NCBI GenBank assembly: GCA_963815375.1
Contig: CAWFGX010000005.1
Span: 1,302,001-1,366,000, forward strand
Source of the DNA: JASHPR01 sp963815375
GTDB lineage: Bacteria; Actinomycetota; Actinomycetes; Streptosporangiales; Streptosporangiaceae
Direction of reading: 5' to 3'
DNA: 64,000 bases
How positions within the stretch are numbered: the stretch's first letter is position 1; each line of letters opens with the position of its first letter. Under the pieces are notes generated by a model. It saw nothing but the letters and a program-made list of their open reading frames with translations, did no database searches and was not told the origin of the DNA. The translations under genes were made by a program, and so were the position numbers. Below are positions 45,601 to 55,106 of the stretch, in pieces.

Positions 45601-48600
45601 CCAGCGGGTCTGCCCATAGGAGGCGTCCTCGGCATGCGTTCCGCCGCTGGTGATACGGATCCGGCTCGGATCGATGCCGTAGTCGTCGATGAGCCTGGTT
45701 CGCATCGCCAGGGCGTCACGCAGCGGCTGGGCGTGCATGTCGATCAGGTCGTCCACGAGCTCGCGGGGGTCGGCCGCCACAGCTGGTTTTCCTTTGACCG
45801 CGCGCCACAGCGCGACCGCGTTGGCCTGATCGGCCGTCATTCCCTCGGGCCGCTCACCCAGATAGACCTGGTGCGTCGCATAGGCCTCGCGCTGGTACCC
45901 GAGGTACGTCTGATCGACGTGGTAGCCAACCTCGATTGTGGTATCGGGGTTCAGGATCAGGGCCGATCCGTGGATGAACAGCTCGCCGGACTGGTGGGCG
46001 TAGAAACGGAGGTTCTTGGCGTCCAGGTCCGGGACCGCTGAGGGCTCCACCGCGACCTCGCGCAGCAGGCCTTCCCGCACCGCGACGACCTTCTCGGCGG
46101 CCGGGAGATCGCTGCGCGCCTTGAGCAGCGCGATCTGGCGCTCGACGCCGTCCGGCCCGGCCATCGCCTCCCATCGCTGGATCATCTCGGGGTCGGCGAG
46201 CACGTCGGAGGCCGGGGCGTGGCCGCGTGCCTCCATCGGCCGGATCGCCGCGGTGTCGGCCACGTGAATTCGCGGCAACGGCTCAAGCGGCGCATCGTGC
46301 GGAACCCACCGCAGTGTCTGCGGGTCCCAGTCGGCGCGCGGTGGTTCCGGCGCCAGCAGCGGGTCGAGGAACGCCTTCGCCATCGGCAGCGCGTCCGACA
46401 GGTTCATGTACGGCAGGCTGGGCGTGGCGGCCGCGTAGCGGGCGAACTTCGGCCCCCACTCCGGGTTGGGCAGCTCGAAGTGTCCCGGAACCCCGTGGTT
46501 CTCGCCCTGCTCCTGCCGCACCGCGAGCTCAGCGTGCAGCATAGCGTGAGTGGCGGGTCCCTCCCATGGCGTGTGCAGGGCGAGCAGCAGCGTGTCCACC
46601 AGGTCCTGGGCGCGGTTGGCAATGCCGGTGACCGGGTCCAGAGCGAACATCGCGCCGACCTTGGTCGCCAGCACGTCGCGCAGTGATATCACCCGCAGGT
46701 CCGGGAGCTCGTCGGGGTGGCCGGTGCGCAGAATGTGCTCGGGGAACGCAAGCACGTCCGGCGGGGCCCAGTCCTGGTGGGAGTGGGCGGTAATGTCAGC
46801 GCCCAGGCGCATCAGCTCCCGGCCCTCGAACAGCACCGTATGCTCGGTCTTCACGCCGGGCACGCTGATGATCCGCCCCCGCGACTCCAGCTGGAACGTG
46901 AGGTGGTCGCCGAGATCGCGCTGCAGAGCGTGCTCGTAGTCGGCGAACATCACGTCGTGATCGAGGCCGCCGGAGATCCGCACCAGGTCCAGGTCGGCGC
47001 TGGCGCGGGCGCCGCTGAACCGGGTGAGCAGGCCCTGGCCGCCCTTAAGCAACCAGTCTCGGGGGTTGTCGGCGAAGATCCGGGCGAGTGCCCGCTGCAG
47101 CACGAACTGCTGCAACTCGTCAGAAGCCGGGGTGCCGCGTCTGGCGGCTGACATCCGTACCCGTTCGGTCACCTCCCGCCACAGCGTTCCCGGGTCCGTG
47201 GCCCGTGGCCACGGGTGGCCTGGGTCGTTCAGCCGCTCTGCCGCGGGGCTCTCACGGCGGGCGGCATCGCCCGGGGTGGGCGGGGGCCGGCCTGGCCCGG
47301 GCAGCTGACCTGGCGCGGCCTGCCCGGGGTCAGTGCGGCCGATGTCGGCCGGGTCGCCCCGGGTTATGTTCTGCGCGTCGTGCCCGTGCTCGAGGTGCGT
47401 TCCCGCGCCGACGGCAGGCTCGCTGACCGCACGGTCAGTGGCGTCAGCGGGAACATGAGCCGGCCTGTTAAGGGCGGCGGCGATCCTGTTATCAGGCTGC
47501 GGGCCGTCTGAATGGTCGTCCCGCAGGTCGTCGGGTCGGCCGCTGGGAGCGGGATCGGAGTTGGCTGTGCCTGTCCGCGCGCCAGCGCGGGCCGGGTCAT
47601 GTCCAGCGGACGCCAGGGTGTCTGGGCTGCTCGCGGGGCCGGGGCCGCTCACCGCGGCGCCAGCTGGGCCTGCGGGATCCTGCGGTACAGCGTCTGCCGG
47701 GTGTGCTGGTTCGGCGGGACCCTGCGGGACGGCGCTGGCGTCGGTAGACGGGGGCGTGGGGTCGGCGAGGTGGGCGTCGCTGCCGGTGACGCTGGTGGCA
47801 GGCACGTCGGCTGAGGATGGCGCAGTGCTGGCGCGATCGGCGAGGACTGGGGGGCTGTCGTGGCCTGAGGTGATGACGGGCATGGCGACGGGGTGGTCGC
47901 CATTGGGGGCGGGGGTCGCGGGTGCGGGTGTGGTGGGGTCTGCGGTGGCGGCATCGTGGGTAGTGGTGATTGAGGCCAGGTGGGTGCCGGCTGGGGCGGC
48001 GGCGGCGGCTGTGACGTCGGCCGGGGCAGCTGCGGTGGCCGAAGCGGGCGCGTCGGCGGGCGGGTGACCGCCTAGTCCGGTGACCGCTGGTGATATGGGG
48101 TCGGTGTCTGGGAGGTCGGTGCCGGCAGGGTCATGGATGGTTGTGGCCAGGGCTGCCTGGACGCCTGACGGCGGGTGTGGCTCATCAACTGCGGCCGGAA
48201 CGTCGGCGCCGGCGGTGCCGGCAGGGTCGCTGCCCGGGGCCGCGGTGTGCTTGCCCGGGGCGACCACGTTGATGCCCTCGCCCATGACGGACATGCCGAC
48301 GGCGAAGGCCCCGGCCTGCGTCCAGTTGACGTTGCCGTCATCGAAGGCTGCCTGGGAGACCACGTTGCCGGCGAAACCGGTGGCTGAGTTGAATCCCACC
48401 CGGGCGCCGAAGCCCGCGAGCTTGTCCACGGCAGTGGGCTCGCCGCCTTCGACCTTGACATCCATGACCTTGAACACGGCCTTGACCACCGCCGAACGGC
48501 CCCCGGCGAACCGGGCAGCGCCGCTCATGCCGCTCATGACCGCCCCTGCGACCGCGCCCTCGCCGGCGGCCTTGCCAAACTCGGCCCAGTTCCACCCGTG

Positions 48601-49566
48601 CTGCGCGCCGGTGATGATACGGGAAACCTGGCCGACCGCGTCCATCCCGGCGCCGTACCACAAGCCCTCAAGCACTCCCTTGGCTAACAGCCGCAAAAAC
48701 ATCCGCAGCGTCCAGCCCTCAGCCTCCGCAGTGAAGAAGAACTCGGCCTCAGAGGTACCCAGCGTCCACACTGCGAGCGCCTGCGCGACATAAAAACTGG
48801 CCACCAGAAACACCATCGAGGCGGTGAGCTGGAGCCACGCGGCCTGCTTTTGCGCGATCAGGTTGTCCACCGACGCAGCCAGCCCTTTACAGGCCTGCTG
48901 TAACTGCTCCAGTCCCTGGATCACCGCACCAGAGAACGCAGCGAAATTCTGCGGCCCGTATCCAACGTTGCTGCCCGTCACCCCCGCCGAGGCAGATTTG
49001 ACGTCGTGGATCACCTCCCCGAGCGCCGTGGCCATCCCCGATAAGGCGCTGCTGATCTGTTCCAGCCCGCCGATGCTGCCATCCGGCCACGAGCACCCGA
49101 GCACCAGCCCCGCCACCAGGTTCATCATCCAGTCCAGGCCGCCCGGCGGCGGGTCGGTCGCCGCCATCCCCCCGGTGAACTGCGGCAGCTTGTAACTGCT
49201 CCCTCGGGCCGTCGGCACCCCGCCAGACCCACCAGCCGGCTTGCCCCCCACCCGCCCGACATTGGACTGCTCAGCCGCGAGATACTCGGCCCCCGCCATC
49301 ACTAGCCCATCACCAGTGCCCGCCAGCACATTCACCATGTCACCGATCTGCGGCAGCACCTGATCCCGCGACGTCCCAAATCCCGGCTTGCCCTCACCCC
49401 CGTTAAAAAACGCCTGCCCCAGATCATCATGACCCCACGCCGCCCCCGCAGCAGTCAGCTCATCACACAGCTGATCAGCCGCTCTCCCCAGCGCCTGCGA
49501 CGCCTTGTCTAACGACTGCCCGGCAGCCTTCCAGGTATCAAAAACCGCAACAAGATCAGACGTCAC
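42697..49566 (-). CDS. Giant polymorphic-toxin-like protein with two nucleotidyltransferase-like domains
   Basis: About 2,289 residues from GTG 49564-49566 (ATG 49590 possible; numbering here from 49590). Residues 1-125: WXG100/ESX-like helical region (FDTWKAAGQSLDKASQALGR, then GAAWGHDDLGQAFF). About 250-275: hydrophobic segment. About 440-790: Pro/Ala/Asp/Thr-rich linker. About 820-1010: AbiEii-like nucleotidyltransferase with WLLKGGQGLLTRFSGARASA and DLDL (Lys849, Asp866, Asp868). About 1380-1520: glycosyltransferase-like Rossmann region (KVVLVGDDIFARR; IGTESGALEIPFVLGAPTVY). About 2050-2297: second nucleotidyltransferase-like domain with IKGSGARFFSGLHKLL (Lys2142) and SDYDMEIS (Asp2201, Asp2203). 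The N terminus suggests type VII secretion; the C terminus is the likely effector. One continuous frame with good codon use throughout. Confidence 0.8.
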   Translation of the reverse strand: MTSDLVAVFDTWKAAGQSLDKASQALGRAADQLCDELTAAGAAWGHDDLGQAFFNGGEGKPGFGTSRDQVLPQIGDMVNVLAGTGDGLVMAGAEYLAAEQSNVGRVGGKPAGGSGGVPTARGSSYKLPQFTGGMAATDPPPGGLDWMMNLVAGLVLGCSWPDGSIGGLEQISSALSGMATALGEVIHDVKSASAGVTGSNVGYGPQNFAAFSGAVIQGLEQLQQACKGLAASVDNLIAQKQAAWLQLTASMVFLVASFYVAQALAVWTLGTSEAEFFFTAEAEGWTLRMFLRLLAKGVLEGLWYGAGMDAVGQVSRIITGAQHGWNWAEFGKAAGEGAVAGAVMSGMSGAARFAGGRSAVVKAVFKVMDVKVEGGEPTAVDKLAGFGARVGFNSATGFAGNVVSQAAFDDGNVNWTQAGAFAVGMSVMGEGINVVAPGKHTAAPGSDPAGTAGADVPAAVDEPHPPSGVQAALATTIHDPAGTDLPDTDPISPAVTGLGGHPPADAPASATAAAPADVTAAAAAPAGTHLASITTTHDAATADPTTPAPATPAPNGDHPVAMPVITSGHDSPPVLADRASTAPSSADVPATSVTGSDAHLADPTPPSTDASAVPQGPAEPAHPADAVPQDPAGPAGAAVSGPGPASSPDTLASAGHDPARAGARTGTANSDPAPSGRPDDLRDDHSDGPQPDNRIAAALNRPAHVPADATDRAVSEPAVGAGTHLEHGHDAQNITRGDPADIGRTDPGQAAPGQLPGPGRPPPTPGDAARRESPAAERLNDPGHPWPRATDPGTLWREVTERVRMSAARRGTPASDELQQFVLQRALARIFADNPRDWLLKGGQGLLTRFSGARASADLDLVRISGGLDHDVMFADYEHALQRDLGDHLTFQLESRGRIISVPGVKTEHTVLFEGRELMRLGADITAHSHQDWAPPDVLAFPEHILRTGHPDELPDLRVISLRDVLATKVGAMFALDPVTGIANRAQDLVDTLLLALHTPWEGPATHAMLHAELAVRQEQGENHGVPGHFELPNPEWGPKFARYAAATPSLPYMNLSDALPMAKAFLDPLLAPEPPRADWDPQTLRWVPHDAPLEPLPRIHVADTAAIRPMEARGHAPASDVLADPEMIQRWEAMAGPDGVERQIALLKARSDLPAAEKVVAVREGLLREVAVEPSAVPDLDAKNLRFYAHQSGELFIHGSALILNPDTTIEVGYHVDQTYLGYQREAYATHQVYLGERPEGMTADQANAVALWRAVKGKPAVAADPRELVDDLIDMHAQPLRDALAMRTRLIDDYGIDPSRIRITSGGTHAEDASYGQTRWQRAHIFTMARLREDPVGARGQYADALRRSADDGPARAVAARLYAAEDDPSAPDKYALVWVRDSRSAPTANRNGLDTPPEVLRQIIDTVRQAHPDRKVVLVGDDIFARRPGLREAWQAEGVTNGVDTETLVKFWDPAKNGGRRLTPVDQALFFHTLMQERDTIQIGTESGALEIPFVLGAPTVYLENRVYDLNKGNRWAHIWQPWQYGRFEPVRDQLGNPVFDSAAQPVRAFHASGEELPPALPTVQRVQFGPDLPNPKTRQGPIPMDFAAQRVALTPDRMFRLVDSGQIDRWGLRLGRSTQPGDADWHPWTERDWSASAYYANQLDRWLHTDAVTPADIDRKWEGVRLALHGVVEAGFHADPEYTGTALTHPYAALHTDQQGASTERIARAYAADPAERARVVAATLKEVIGDPELRIRAVDDLRAFRLSPEEVSDLRGAIARVIAADARHRMLDVIPDAIAGRLDAPTAQVAMGATSLDVGTDLVNRLGDADYRLVEPEPGVLKVVHAAQAENRGIPMDSSAAEKAVRQFAVHELARTWSEQDSARVAALEEEARELFDPNLPPRPMTEQMRTMVDLERDYNGQVLREFVRLQHDATWRELSRRGVTEVTLYPESPADRAVQRWTQQPNSSPAVSVPAERIVMAPETSFGELPPGHYVVIGDGEHGAVTGAYRGDAAAADLHPANPHPADPREVAPSPARHPDSPAMPHDWHHDIGRDLPDARWHGLVRDLLHAGPGADFPEWWPRDDSGYAIQQRDLDFIGRDQQALEWWVRREAPLGMRPEQFQAYHDGLLRALAAYGITPANVDIRIKGSGARFFSGLHKLLPTERELAGQPLALTRLREWLGDDPNRPRRWPFDAPYRLGLDERSDYDMEISSTAMVDIARAQWPADQYPSDFMIAHGFLAKKAVSRGFPYLMEWRYTWTRDLSRDISLGVFESSGSFDRRGFYPISEHHRDEDWKLHLPGG

Positions 49567-49978
49567 GACGCCCCGCCGCCACCCCGCCATCCAATAAGCT
49601 CAGATGGGACGGAACCACCCCAGCCACATCCCCGCCCGGCACCCACCCCGCCGGCAGCACCGCCCCCATAATCTGGCGCACATGCTCGGCCGCATCCGCC
49701 GCCGCAGCCGCCGCCAGCTCCATCACCGCCGCCGCCAGCCGCTGCGGCGATAAACGCTCATACACGGCCGGATTCAGATCCACACCCAGCAGCTGACCCC
49801 GCGCACCCACCATCACGCTGACTAGCCCGTCACGTGACCGCGCTACCGCTGTCACCCGGCCCGTCTGCACCTGCAGCTGACGAAGTTGCGCCAGGCGCTC
49901 CCCATATTCCGCTGCCAGCTCTTCCAGCTGTGCTCGCGGATCATCGTCCCAGCGTAAACGCCCCCGTTCCCACGCCAT
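49556..49978 (-). CDS. YbaB/EbfC-family protein preceding the toxin-like gene
   Basis: 140 residues from ATG 49976-49978 (MAWERGRLRWDDDPRAQLEE). The YbaB core is visible: LAAEYGERLAQLRQLQVQTG, VAVVRSRDG-like VTAVARSRDGLVSVMVGARG, LLGVDLNPAVYERLSPQRLA. YbaB proteins bind DNA as dimers; in actinomycetes variants commonly stand directly before WXG100-type effector genes, where they may act as secretion partners rather than nucleoid proteins. It overlaps the toxin-like gene by 11 bp, so they are coupled. Confidence 0.82.
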   Translation of the reverse strand: MAWERGRLRWDDDPRAQLEELAAEYGERLAQLRQLQVQTGRVTAVARSRDGLVSVMVGARGQLLGVDLNPAVYERLSPQRLAAAVMELAAAAAADAAEHVRQIMGAVLPAGWVPGGDVAGVVPSHLSLLDGGVAAGRRDV

Positions 49979-50351
49979 TGCCAAAGACTAACAACAGCTT
50001 CGCCTTTGTGGAAATTATTCAGCGCCGTCTGGCAAGGTCGGCCTGCTTGCGTCCTCATCCGCAGCTCGCCTTGCCTGGAGCGGCTCACTTCTAGTCTTTC
50101 TGTCGCGGCGGTGGCCACGCGGGTGACAACCGCCCCATCACGGCGCAGCAGCTCCGCGCAGCGCCGCACGTAATCTTCTGGCATGCTCACTCAGCCGGGC
50201 CAACCGGCTGCGGTGCCGCTGAGGCTGGCGGCAGCATCCGCCATCCTCAAGGGAAACTGAGACGGCCAGCGCCAGCGGTCCTGCCGGTGATCAGGCCCGC
50301 GCAGCGCAGCCAGGCTCATAGACTAGGTGCCTCCCGGGATCGGTTCCGCTG
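49979..50351. other. Upstream region of the toxin operon
   Basis: Should contain the operon promoter. A minus-strand frame to 50190 (MPEDYVRRCAELLRRDGAVV) opens plausibly but runs into the YbaB gene in another frame and is probably a scrap. No operator or promoter boxes could be assigned. Confidence 0.35.
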
Positions 50352-50864
50352 TTGTTCGCGCGGGCAGTAGACGATCACCAGCGGGGTGCATTGACCGCCG
50401 CGACCGGCCCGCAGACCAGCCGTCAGACCGTCGGGTCGCGCGAGGAGCTGCGTTCCCGGCCTGCCTGTCGTCTGCCGCCCGGTCATCCCTCCGCGGCTGA
50501 TGATGACTCTGGTGCTGGCGCCGGTGTTCGTGATGCCGCGCGGCGCGCGGAGCAGCCTGAGCGCCAGCGCCCCTGGTACAGGGAGCATGCTGCCCGGGAG
50601 CAGGACATCGAGCGTCGGCGCCGTGAAGAGACCCGCGCGCTGATCCTGAGCGGTGGCGCGGTGACTGGTACCGGCAGCGACACGGCGACATCCCGGCCGC
50701 GTTCCGGCCTGGTGTTGCCAAACCGTGTGCCGCCGGTCAGCCGGGGCACCAGGGGTCGGCTGGACCGCCACGACGCAGGCGGCAGCCTGCCGCGGAACAG
50801 CGGCTCGAAGACCGGGGCTGGCTGGGGCGCTCGAACGCAGGCTCGCCTGGCAGGACATTTCTGA
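50352..50864 (+). CDS. Possible hydrophilic protein, 170 residues
   Basis: Open frame from TTG 50352 with clearly GC-biased third positions. Low hydrophobicity with an Arg/Glu-rich helical stretch (PERQRPWYREHAAREQDIER, then RRREETRALILSGG). No family recognised and no ribosome-binding site. The opposite strand is also open (50316-50858). It runs head-on into the truncated glycosyltransferase. Confidence 0.3.
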   Translation: MFARAVDDHQRGALTAATGPQTSRQTVGSREELRSRPACRLPPGHPSAADDDSGAGAGVRDAARRAEQPERQRPWYREHAAREQDIERRRREETRALILSGGAVTGTGSDTATSRPRSGLVLPNRVPPVSRGTRGRLDRHDAGGSLPRNSGSKTGAGWGARTQARLAGHF

Positions 50865-51834
50865 CTGAGGACACTAGTTCAGAAAGGGCTGACGAAGAGC
50901 CGATCACGGGAAGACCACATGCCATGGCCTCCAACGCGGCGTTCGAGCATGCCTCCATGGCTGACGCCAGGACGAACGCGTGCTGCGCGGTGTACACCGC
51001 CGGGAGCAGGTGATTCGGGATCCGGCCGAGGAAGTGAGCCCTGATGCCCATGGCGTTCGCCGTGCGCTCTAGCATGGCCCTTTGCGATCCGTCTCCCACG
51101 ACAGTCAACTCGCAATCCTTGGCCGCGTGACCAATGGCCAGGGCGCGCAGCAGCTGGCGTAGCCCCTTATGCGGCTCAAGCTGGCAGACGGTGAGCATGC
51201 GAACGAAGAGGCCGTCACCGATGGTCGGTCCGGGTGTGGCAGCGAAGAAGGGGCTGGGAACGGCATTAGGTATGAGGAAGGCAGGGTCGGCACCGGCAAG
51301 GCGCAACTCTATCTCCGACTTGACGACCACAGCGTCGGCGTTTCGCAAGATCATTGTCGTCACCGGCCGCAGAGCGGCTGTCATAAGAGGGAATCGGCCC
51401 CATTTGAACGTGAGTTCTGGGCCGCAGGTGCGCACCACGTGCGGACAGTGCGCAATCCTGGCTGAGATGGCACCCGCGAGCCCCGCCGGCATCGGCTGCC
51501 AGCTTATGACCAGGTCCGGGCTGCTTCGGCCGAGCCTGGCACATACTGATACTGCCTGGATGGTGAACCTGAGCAATTGCCAGCGCCGAACGCGCCAGCG
51601 GCCGTTGGCCAGCCGCAGGTACCTGACTCGCTCGCTCGGCAATGCCCAATGAGGGTCCGGCCCGTCGGGAGCCACGAGGGTCAGGTGCCAGTCTCGGTGG
51701 GCAACGGCTGCCTGGATGAATGTCACGAGGGCGGTCGCCGACCCGTGGCCCTCAGCGGGGGCCTCGGCACTGACAATGAGAAGGCGAAATGAGCTCCGGG
51801 CGTCAGGCTCCGTGAAGGATCCCAGCACGGCCAT
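50737..51834 (-). pseudogene. Family-4-type glycosyltransferase with truncated C terminus
   Basis: A GT-B enzyme: N-terminal domain LLIVSAEAPAEGHGSATALV, then VRTCGPELTFKWGRFPLMTA; C-terminal domain VRMLTVCQLEPHKGLRQLLR and the donor-binding EACSNAALEAMACGLPVIGS. Family proteins continue 60-80 residues past this with the last helices; here, after ALSELVSS (about 50880), the chain runs into unrelated sequence and stops at 50737. Its start overlaps the AlaRS stop by 32 bp, so the two formed an operon. Probably inactive. Confidence 0.7.
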
Positions 51835-54440
51835 TCAGCAGGCTCTTGCGTACTTCGTCGAGGGCCTTGGGCAGCTGGCTCGCGTCACGGCCGCCTGCTA
51901 CCGCTACGTCGCGTTGCTTGCTGCGACCGCCGCCTCCGATCGCCTTCGCGATCGGTTCCAGGATCTGGCCAGCCTCCGCCCCCGAATCAGGGGCGACTGC
52001 TACAGCAACTGCCGGGCGGCCCTCATCTGTCACGGAGCCGAGGACGACCACTTCCAGGTTCCCCTGGGCGCGGGCCTGCAACGCGATCCGCCGTAGCGCA
52101 CCTGTGTCCGTGCGATCCAGCCGCGCGACGAGGACGCCGCCGTCGGCCTGCGCGATGAGGTCCCGGGCTGTGGCCGTGTCGAGCCGGTCGAGCAGCCGCT
52201 TGTTCTCCGCTTGCGCGGACTTCAGCTCGGCTACGCGCTTGCGTACTCCTGCCAGCGCTTGCGCTTGCGGGACACCTGCTTCCCCGGCGATGTCCGCGAC
52301 CAGCTGTTCCGAGCGCCGCAGCACGTCAAGGGTGCCCATTCCGGTCACGGCTTCGATCCGGCGCAGGTTTGCGCCGACTGAGCTTTCCGAGACGATCTTG
52401 AGCATGCCGATGGCCCCGAGTGCGGGGACGTGCGTGCCGCCGCACAGCTCCAGGGAGTGGTCTCCCGCCTCGATGACGCGCACGCGGTCGCCGTACTTCT
52501 CACCGAAGAATGCGATCGCGCCCTTGGCCAGGGCTTCTTCCTGGGTGGTCTCGTACTGCCGGACTGTGGCGTTGCTAAGGATCTCCCTGTTGACGAGGTC
52601 TTCCACCTGGTACTTCTGCTCTTGCGTGACCGGCTCGAAGTGGCTGAAGTCAAAACGCAGCCGGTCCGGCGCAACGAGGGATCCCTGCTGCTTCGCATGC
52701 TCTCCGAGTACTTGGCGCAGCGCCCAGTGCAAGAGGTGAGTACCCGTGTGGTTACGCCGGATGGCTTCCCGGCGGTCAGCGTCAATTGATGCGGTAACGA
52801 GGTCACCAACAGCGAGCTGGACGGCTTCCCGGGCGACCTTGTGCAGGTGCAGCCCGGGCACGGCGTTGACGGTATCGCTTACCTCGAAGCGCGCGCCGTC
52901 CGCCTGCCGGATCAGGACGCCGGTATCGCCCACCTGGCCTCCCTGCTCCGCGTAGAACGGGGTCCTGTCCAGGAAGACCTGATCGAACTCGTCTCCGGGC
53001 AGGACCTCAACGACGGTTGCCTCAGTAGAGTACTCCCGCCTTCCGGTGAAGTCCGTGGGGCCGAATTCCTGGAGCAGTTGCTGGTAAGCAGCCTGACGGT
53101 CACCTATGCCGGTGCGCTTCCGAGCGGCCCGGCTGCGGGCGCGCTGGGCGGCCATGTGAGGCTTGGAAGGACTCGATGTCCACGCTGAGTCCGCGGTCTG
53201 CCGCGATCTCCTCGGTTACCTCGATCGGAAAGCCGTACGTGTCGTGGAGCGTGAAGGCGACGCTGCCTGGCAGGGACCCGCCATCTGGGAGGCCTTCCAG
53301 TTCATCTTCGAGGATGGCAAGGCCGGTCTGCAGGGTCTTCCTGAACTGGGATTCCTCCCGCTCCAGGATCCGCAGGATCAGCTCCCTGCCTGCCGTAATC
53401 TCGGGGTAGACGTCGCCTAGAAGGCCGATCACGTCTTCTGCCAGGACCGGGGTGATCTGGGAACCGACGCCAAGGAGGTAAGCGAACCTGATTGCCCGCC
53501 TGATGACGCGGCGCAGGACGTAGCCGCGCTCCTCGTTGCTCGGCACCACACCATCAGCGATCAAGAACGTCATGGTCCGTGCGTGATCGGCAATAAGCCG
53601 CATAGCGACGTCATCGGCTTCGTTCGCGCCGAGCTTGCGGCCGGTAAGCGTCCCCACCCTGTCGACAAGGGCGCTCAGGGTGTCGCATGCGAAAAGCGAC
53701 GGGCTGCCGCGGAGCAGTCCGACGATGCGTTCCATGCCCGCGCCAGTGTCGACGTTCTTGTGCGACAGGGGGCTAAGCTCACCCGCCTCGTTGCGGAAGT
53801 ACTGCGTGAAGACAAGGTTCCAGAACTCGATGAAGCGCGACTCCGCCGCCGGGTTGGCAGGGCCGCCATCCGGGCCGTGCTCCGGGCCGAAATCGTAGAA
53901 CAACTCCGAAGACGGCCCGCAGGGACCTGTCTCCCCCATCTCCCAGAAATTGTCCTTGTCGAGCCGCTGGATCCTCTCGATCGGGATGCCGACATCATGA
54001 TGCCAGATTTCGGCGGCCTCGCCGTCTGTCAGGTGTACCGTCACCCAGATCCGGTCTCCGTCAATGCCCAAAACGTCAACGACGAACTCCCAGGCCCAGA
54101 GGATCGCTTCGCGCTTAAAGTAGTCCCCGAAGCTGAAGTTCCCGAGCATCTCGAAAAAGCTGAGGTGCCGCAGTGACCTTCCGATGGCATCCAGGTCATT
54201 GTGCTTACCACCGGCACGGACGCACTTCTGGATGCTGGCTGCCCGTGGCGGCGCGAACGGGACTTCCTCCTCGCCTAGGAAGTACGGCACGAACTGCATC
54301 ATCCCGGAGTTCGTGAACATGGGTGCCGACGGATGGGTGGGGATCAGTGATGAGGACTTGACGAGCGTGTGCTGCTTCGCGCTCCAGAACTCCCGCCACA
54401 CGTCACGGAGCTCTGCGGCGGTGGTAACGGTTGGCGGCAT
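51803..54440 (-). pseudogene. alaS: Alanyl-tRNA synthetase, split by a one-base frameshift
   Basis: ATG 54438-54440 with AAGGAG upstream. Part 1 is the class II catalytic core: FWSAKQHTLVKSSSLIPTHP, FTNSGMMQFVPYFLGEEEVP, GETGPCGPSSELFYDFG, then HTYGFPIE-type LHDTYGFPIEVTEEIA. At about 53150 an extra base turns the expected QALMAAQR into QASHGRPA, and part 2 continues in another frame: editing domain with HTGTHLLHWALRQVLGEH and LELCGGTHVPALGAIG, then the C-Ala end (AVAPDSGAEAGQILEPIAKA, GGGGRSKQRDVAVAGG). All family motifs are present apart from the shift. The host must have a working copy elsewhere; this is an island paralogue. A sequencing error would restore a full gene. Confidence 0.85.
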
Positions 54441-54767
54441 TCTCTGAAGGCTCCTTCTGGATCCGGCCCTTACACGGTGTGTCGTCCGGGTGCAGGGGCT
54501 GGCCGTCTTGGCCCGGTAGCGGGAAACGGCCACCGTCCGCACGCCTCACCGGTGAGCCGGAGCTTTCCACCGTACTGCGAGCGCGGCGCAGCGAGTACCT
54601 CCGTAGTATAGCGGCCGGTCGGCGCGCGGCGGGCCAAGGAAGTGGGTTCTGCGGGACGCTCGCCCGGGAGCGATCCAATGACACGGCCAGGCCGGCCACT
54701 GAGTCTCCCAGGAGCTTGTGCGGCAAGCCGACATGCGGGCCGGCGGGACAGGGCCCCATGCAGGCTG
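54441..54767. other. Upstream region of the alaS relic
   Basis: 327 bp with no gene of its own. Presumably held the promoter of the alaS-glycosyltransferase pair. No T-box or riboswitch-like structure is recognisable by eye. Confidence 0.35.
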
Positions 54768-55106
54768 CTAGCCGAGAGTCAGCTCGCGGCAGTGCTGCCT
54801 AGCGCTCTGGTAGCCCGCGGTGTCCACGGAAAGCGACTCAGAGTGCCGACGCCAGAGCAGCGTTCCGCTCATTCCCTCGTAAGCCGCGCAAGCGCAGTGA
54901 TAAACGACATGGGAGCCGTCGACCAACGCACCGTAAGAGTTACGGTCCAAGCAGTCTACGATCATTACCTCAGCGCCATCCGGAACATTTGACAGACGGC
55001 ATCCGGCAAGGTTGTCGATTCCCGCGACATCCCAGCCAAGCTCCAAGTATCGCTCCGCTACATGGCTACCAAGAAAGCCTGCAATTCCTGTGACAAAGGC
55101 TTTCAA
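54768..55106 (-). pseudogene. N-terminal fragment of an NAD-dependent sugar epimerase/dehydratase
   Basis: Starts ATG 55106: MKAFVTGIAGFLGSHVAERY with the Rossmann GxxGxxG, then LELGWDVAGIDNLAGC and GSHVVYHCACAAYEG, the usual end of the third strand. After this the sequence loses family character (SGTLLWRRHSESLSVDTAGY). The catalytic Tyr-x-x-x-Lys is missing. A relic, possibly of the same sugar pathway as the neighbouring glycosyltransferase. Confidence 0.7.

Noticed and set aside
42289..46041. 1,250-residue open frame on the plus strand
   Set aside because: Antisense to the giant toxin-like gene, whose frame carries recognisable domains; the shadow is Arg/Val/Gln-rich and motif-free.
50316..50858. 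180-residue minus-strand frame after the truncated glycosyltransferase
   Set aside because: Overlaps an opposite frame with better coding bias; no motif on this strand.
54403..54802. Frames in the alaS upstream region as genes
   Set aside because: Short, overlapping on both strands, no start signals or motifs.
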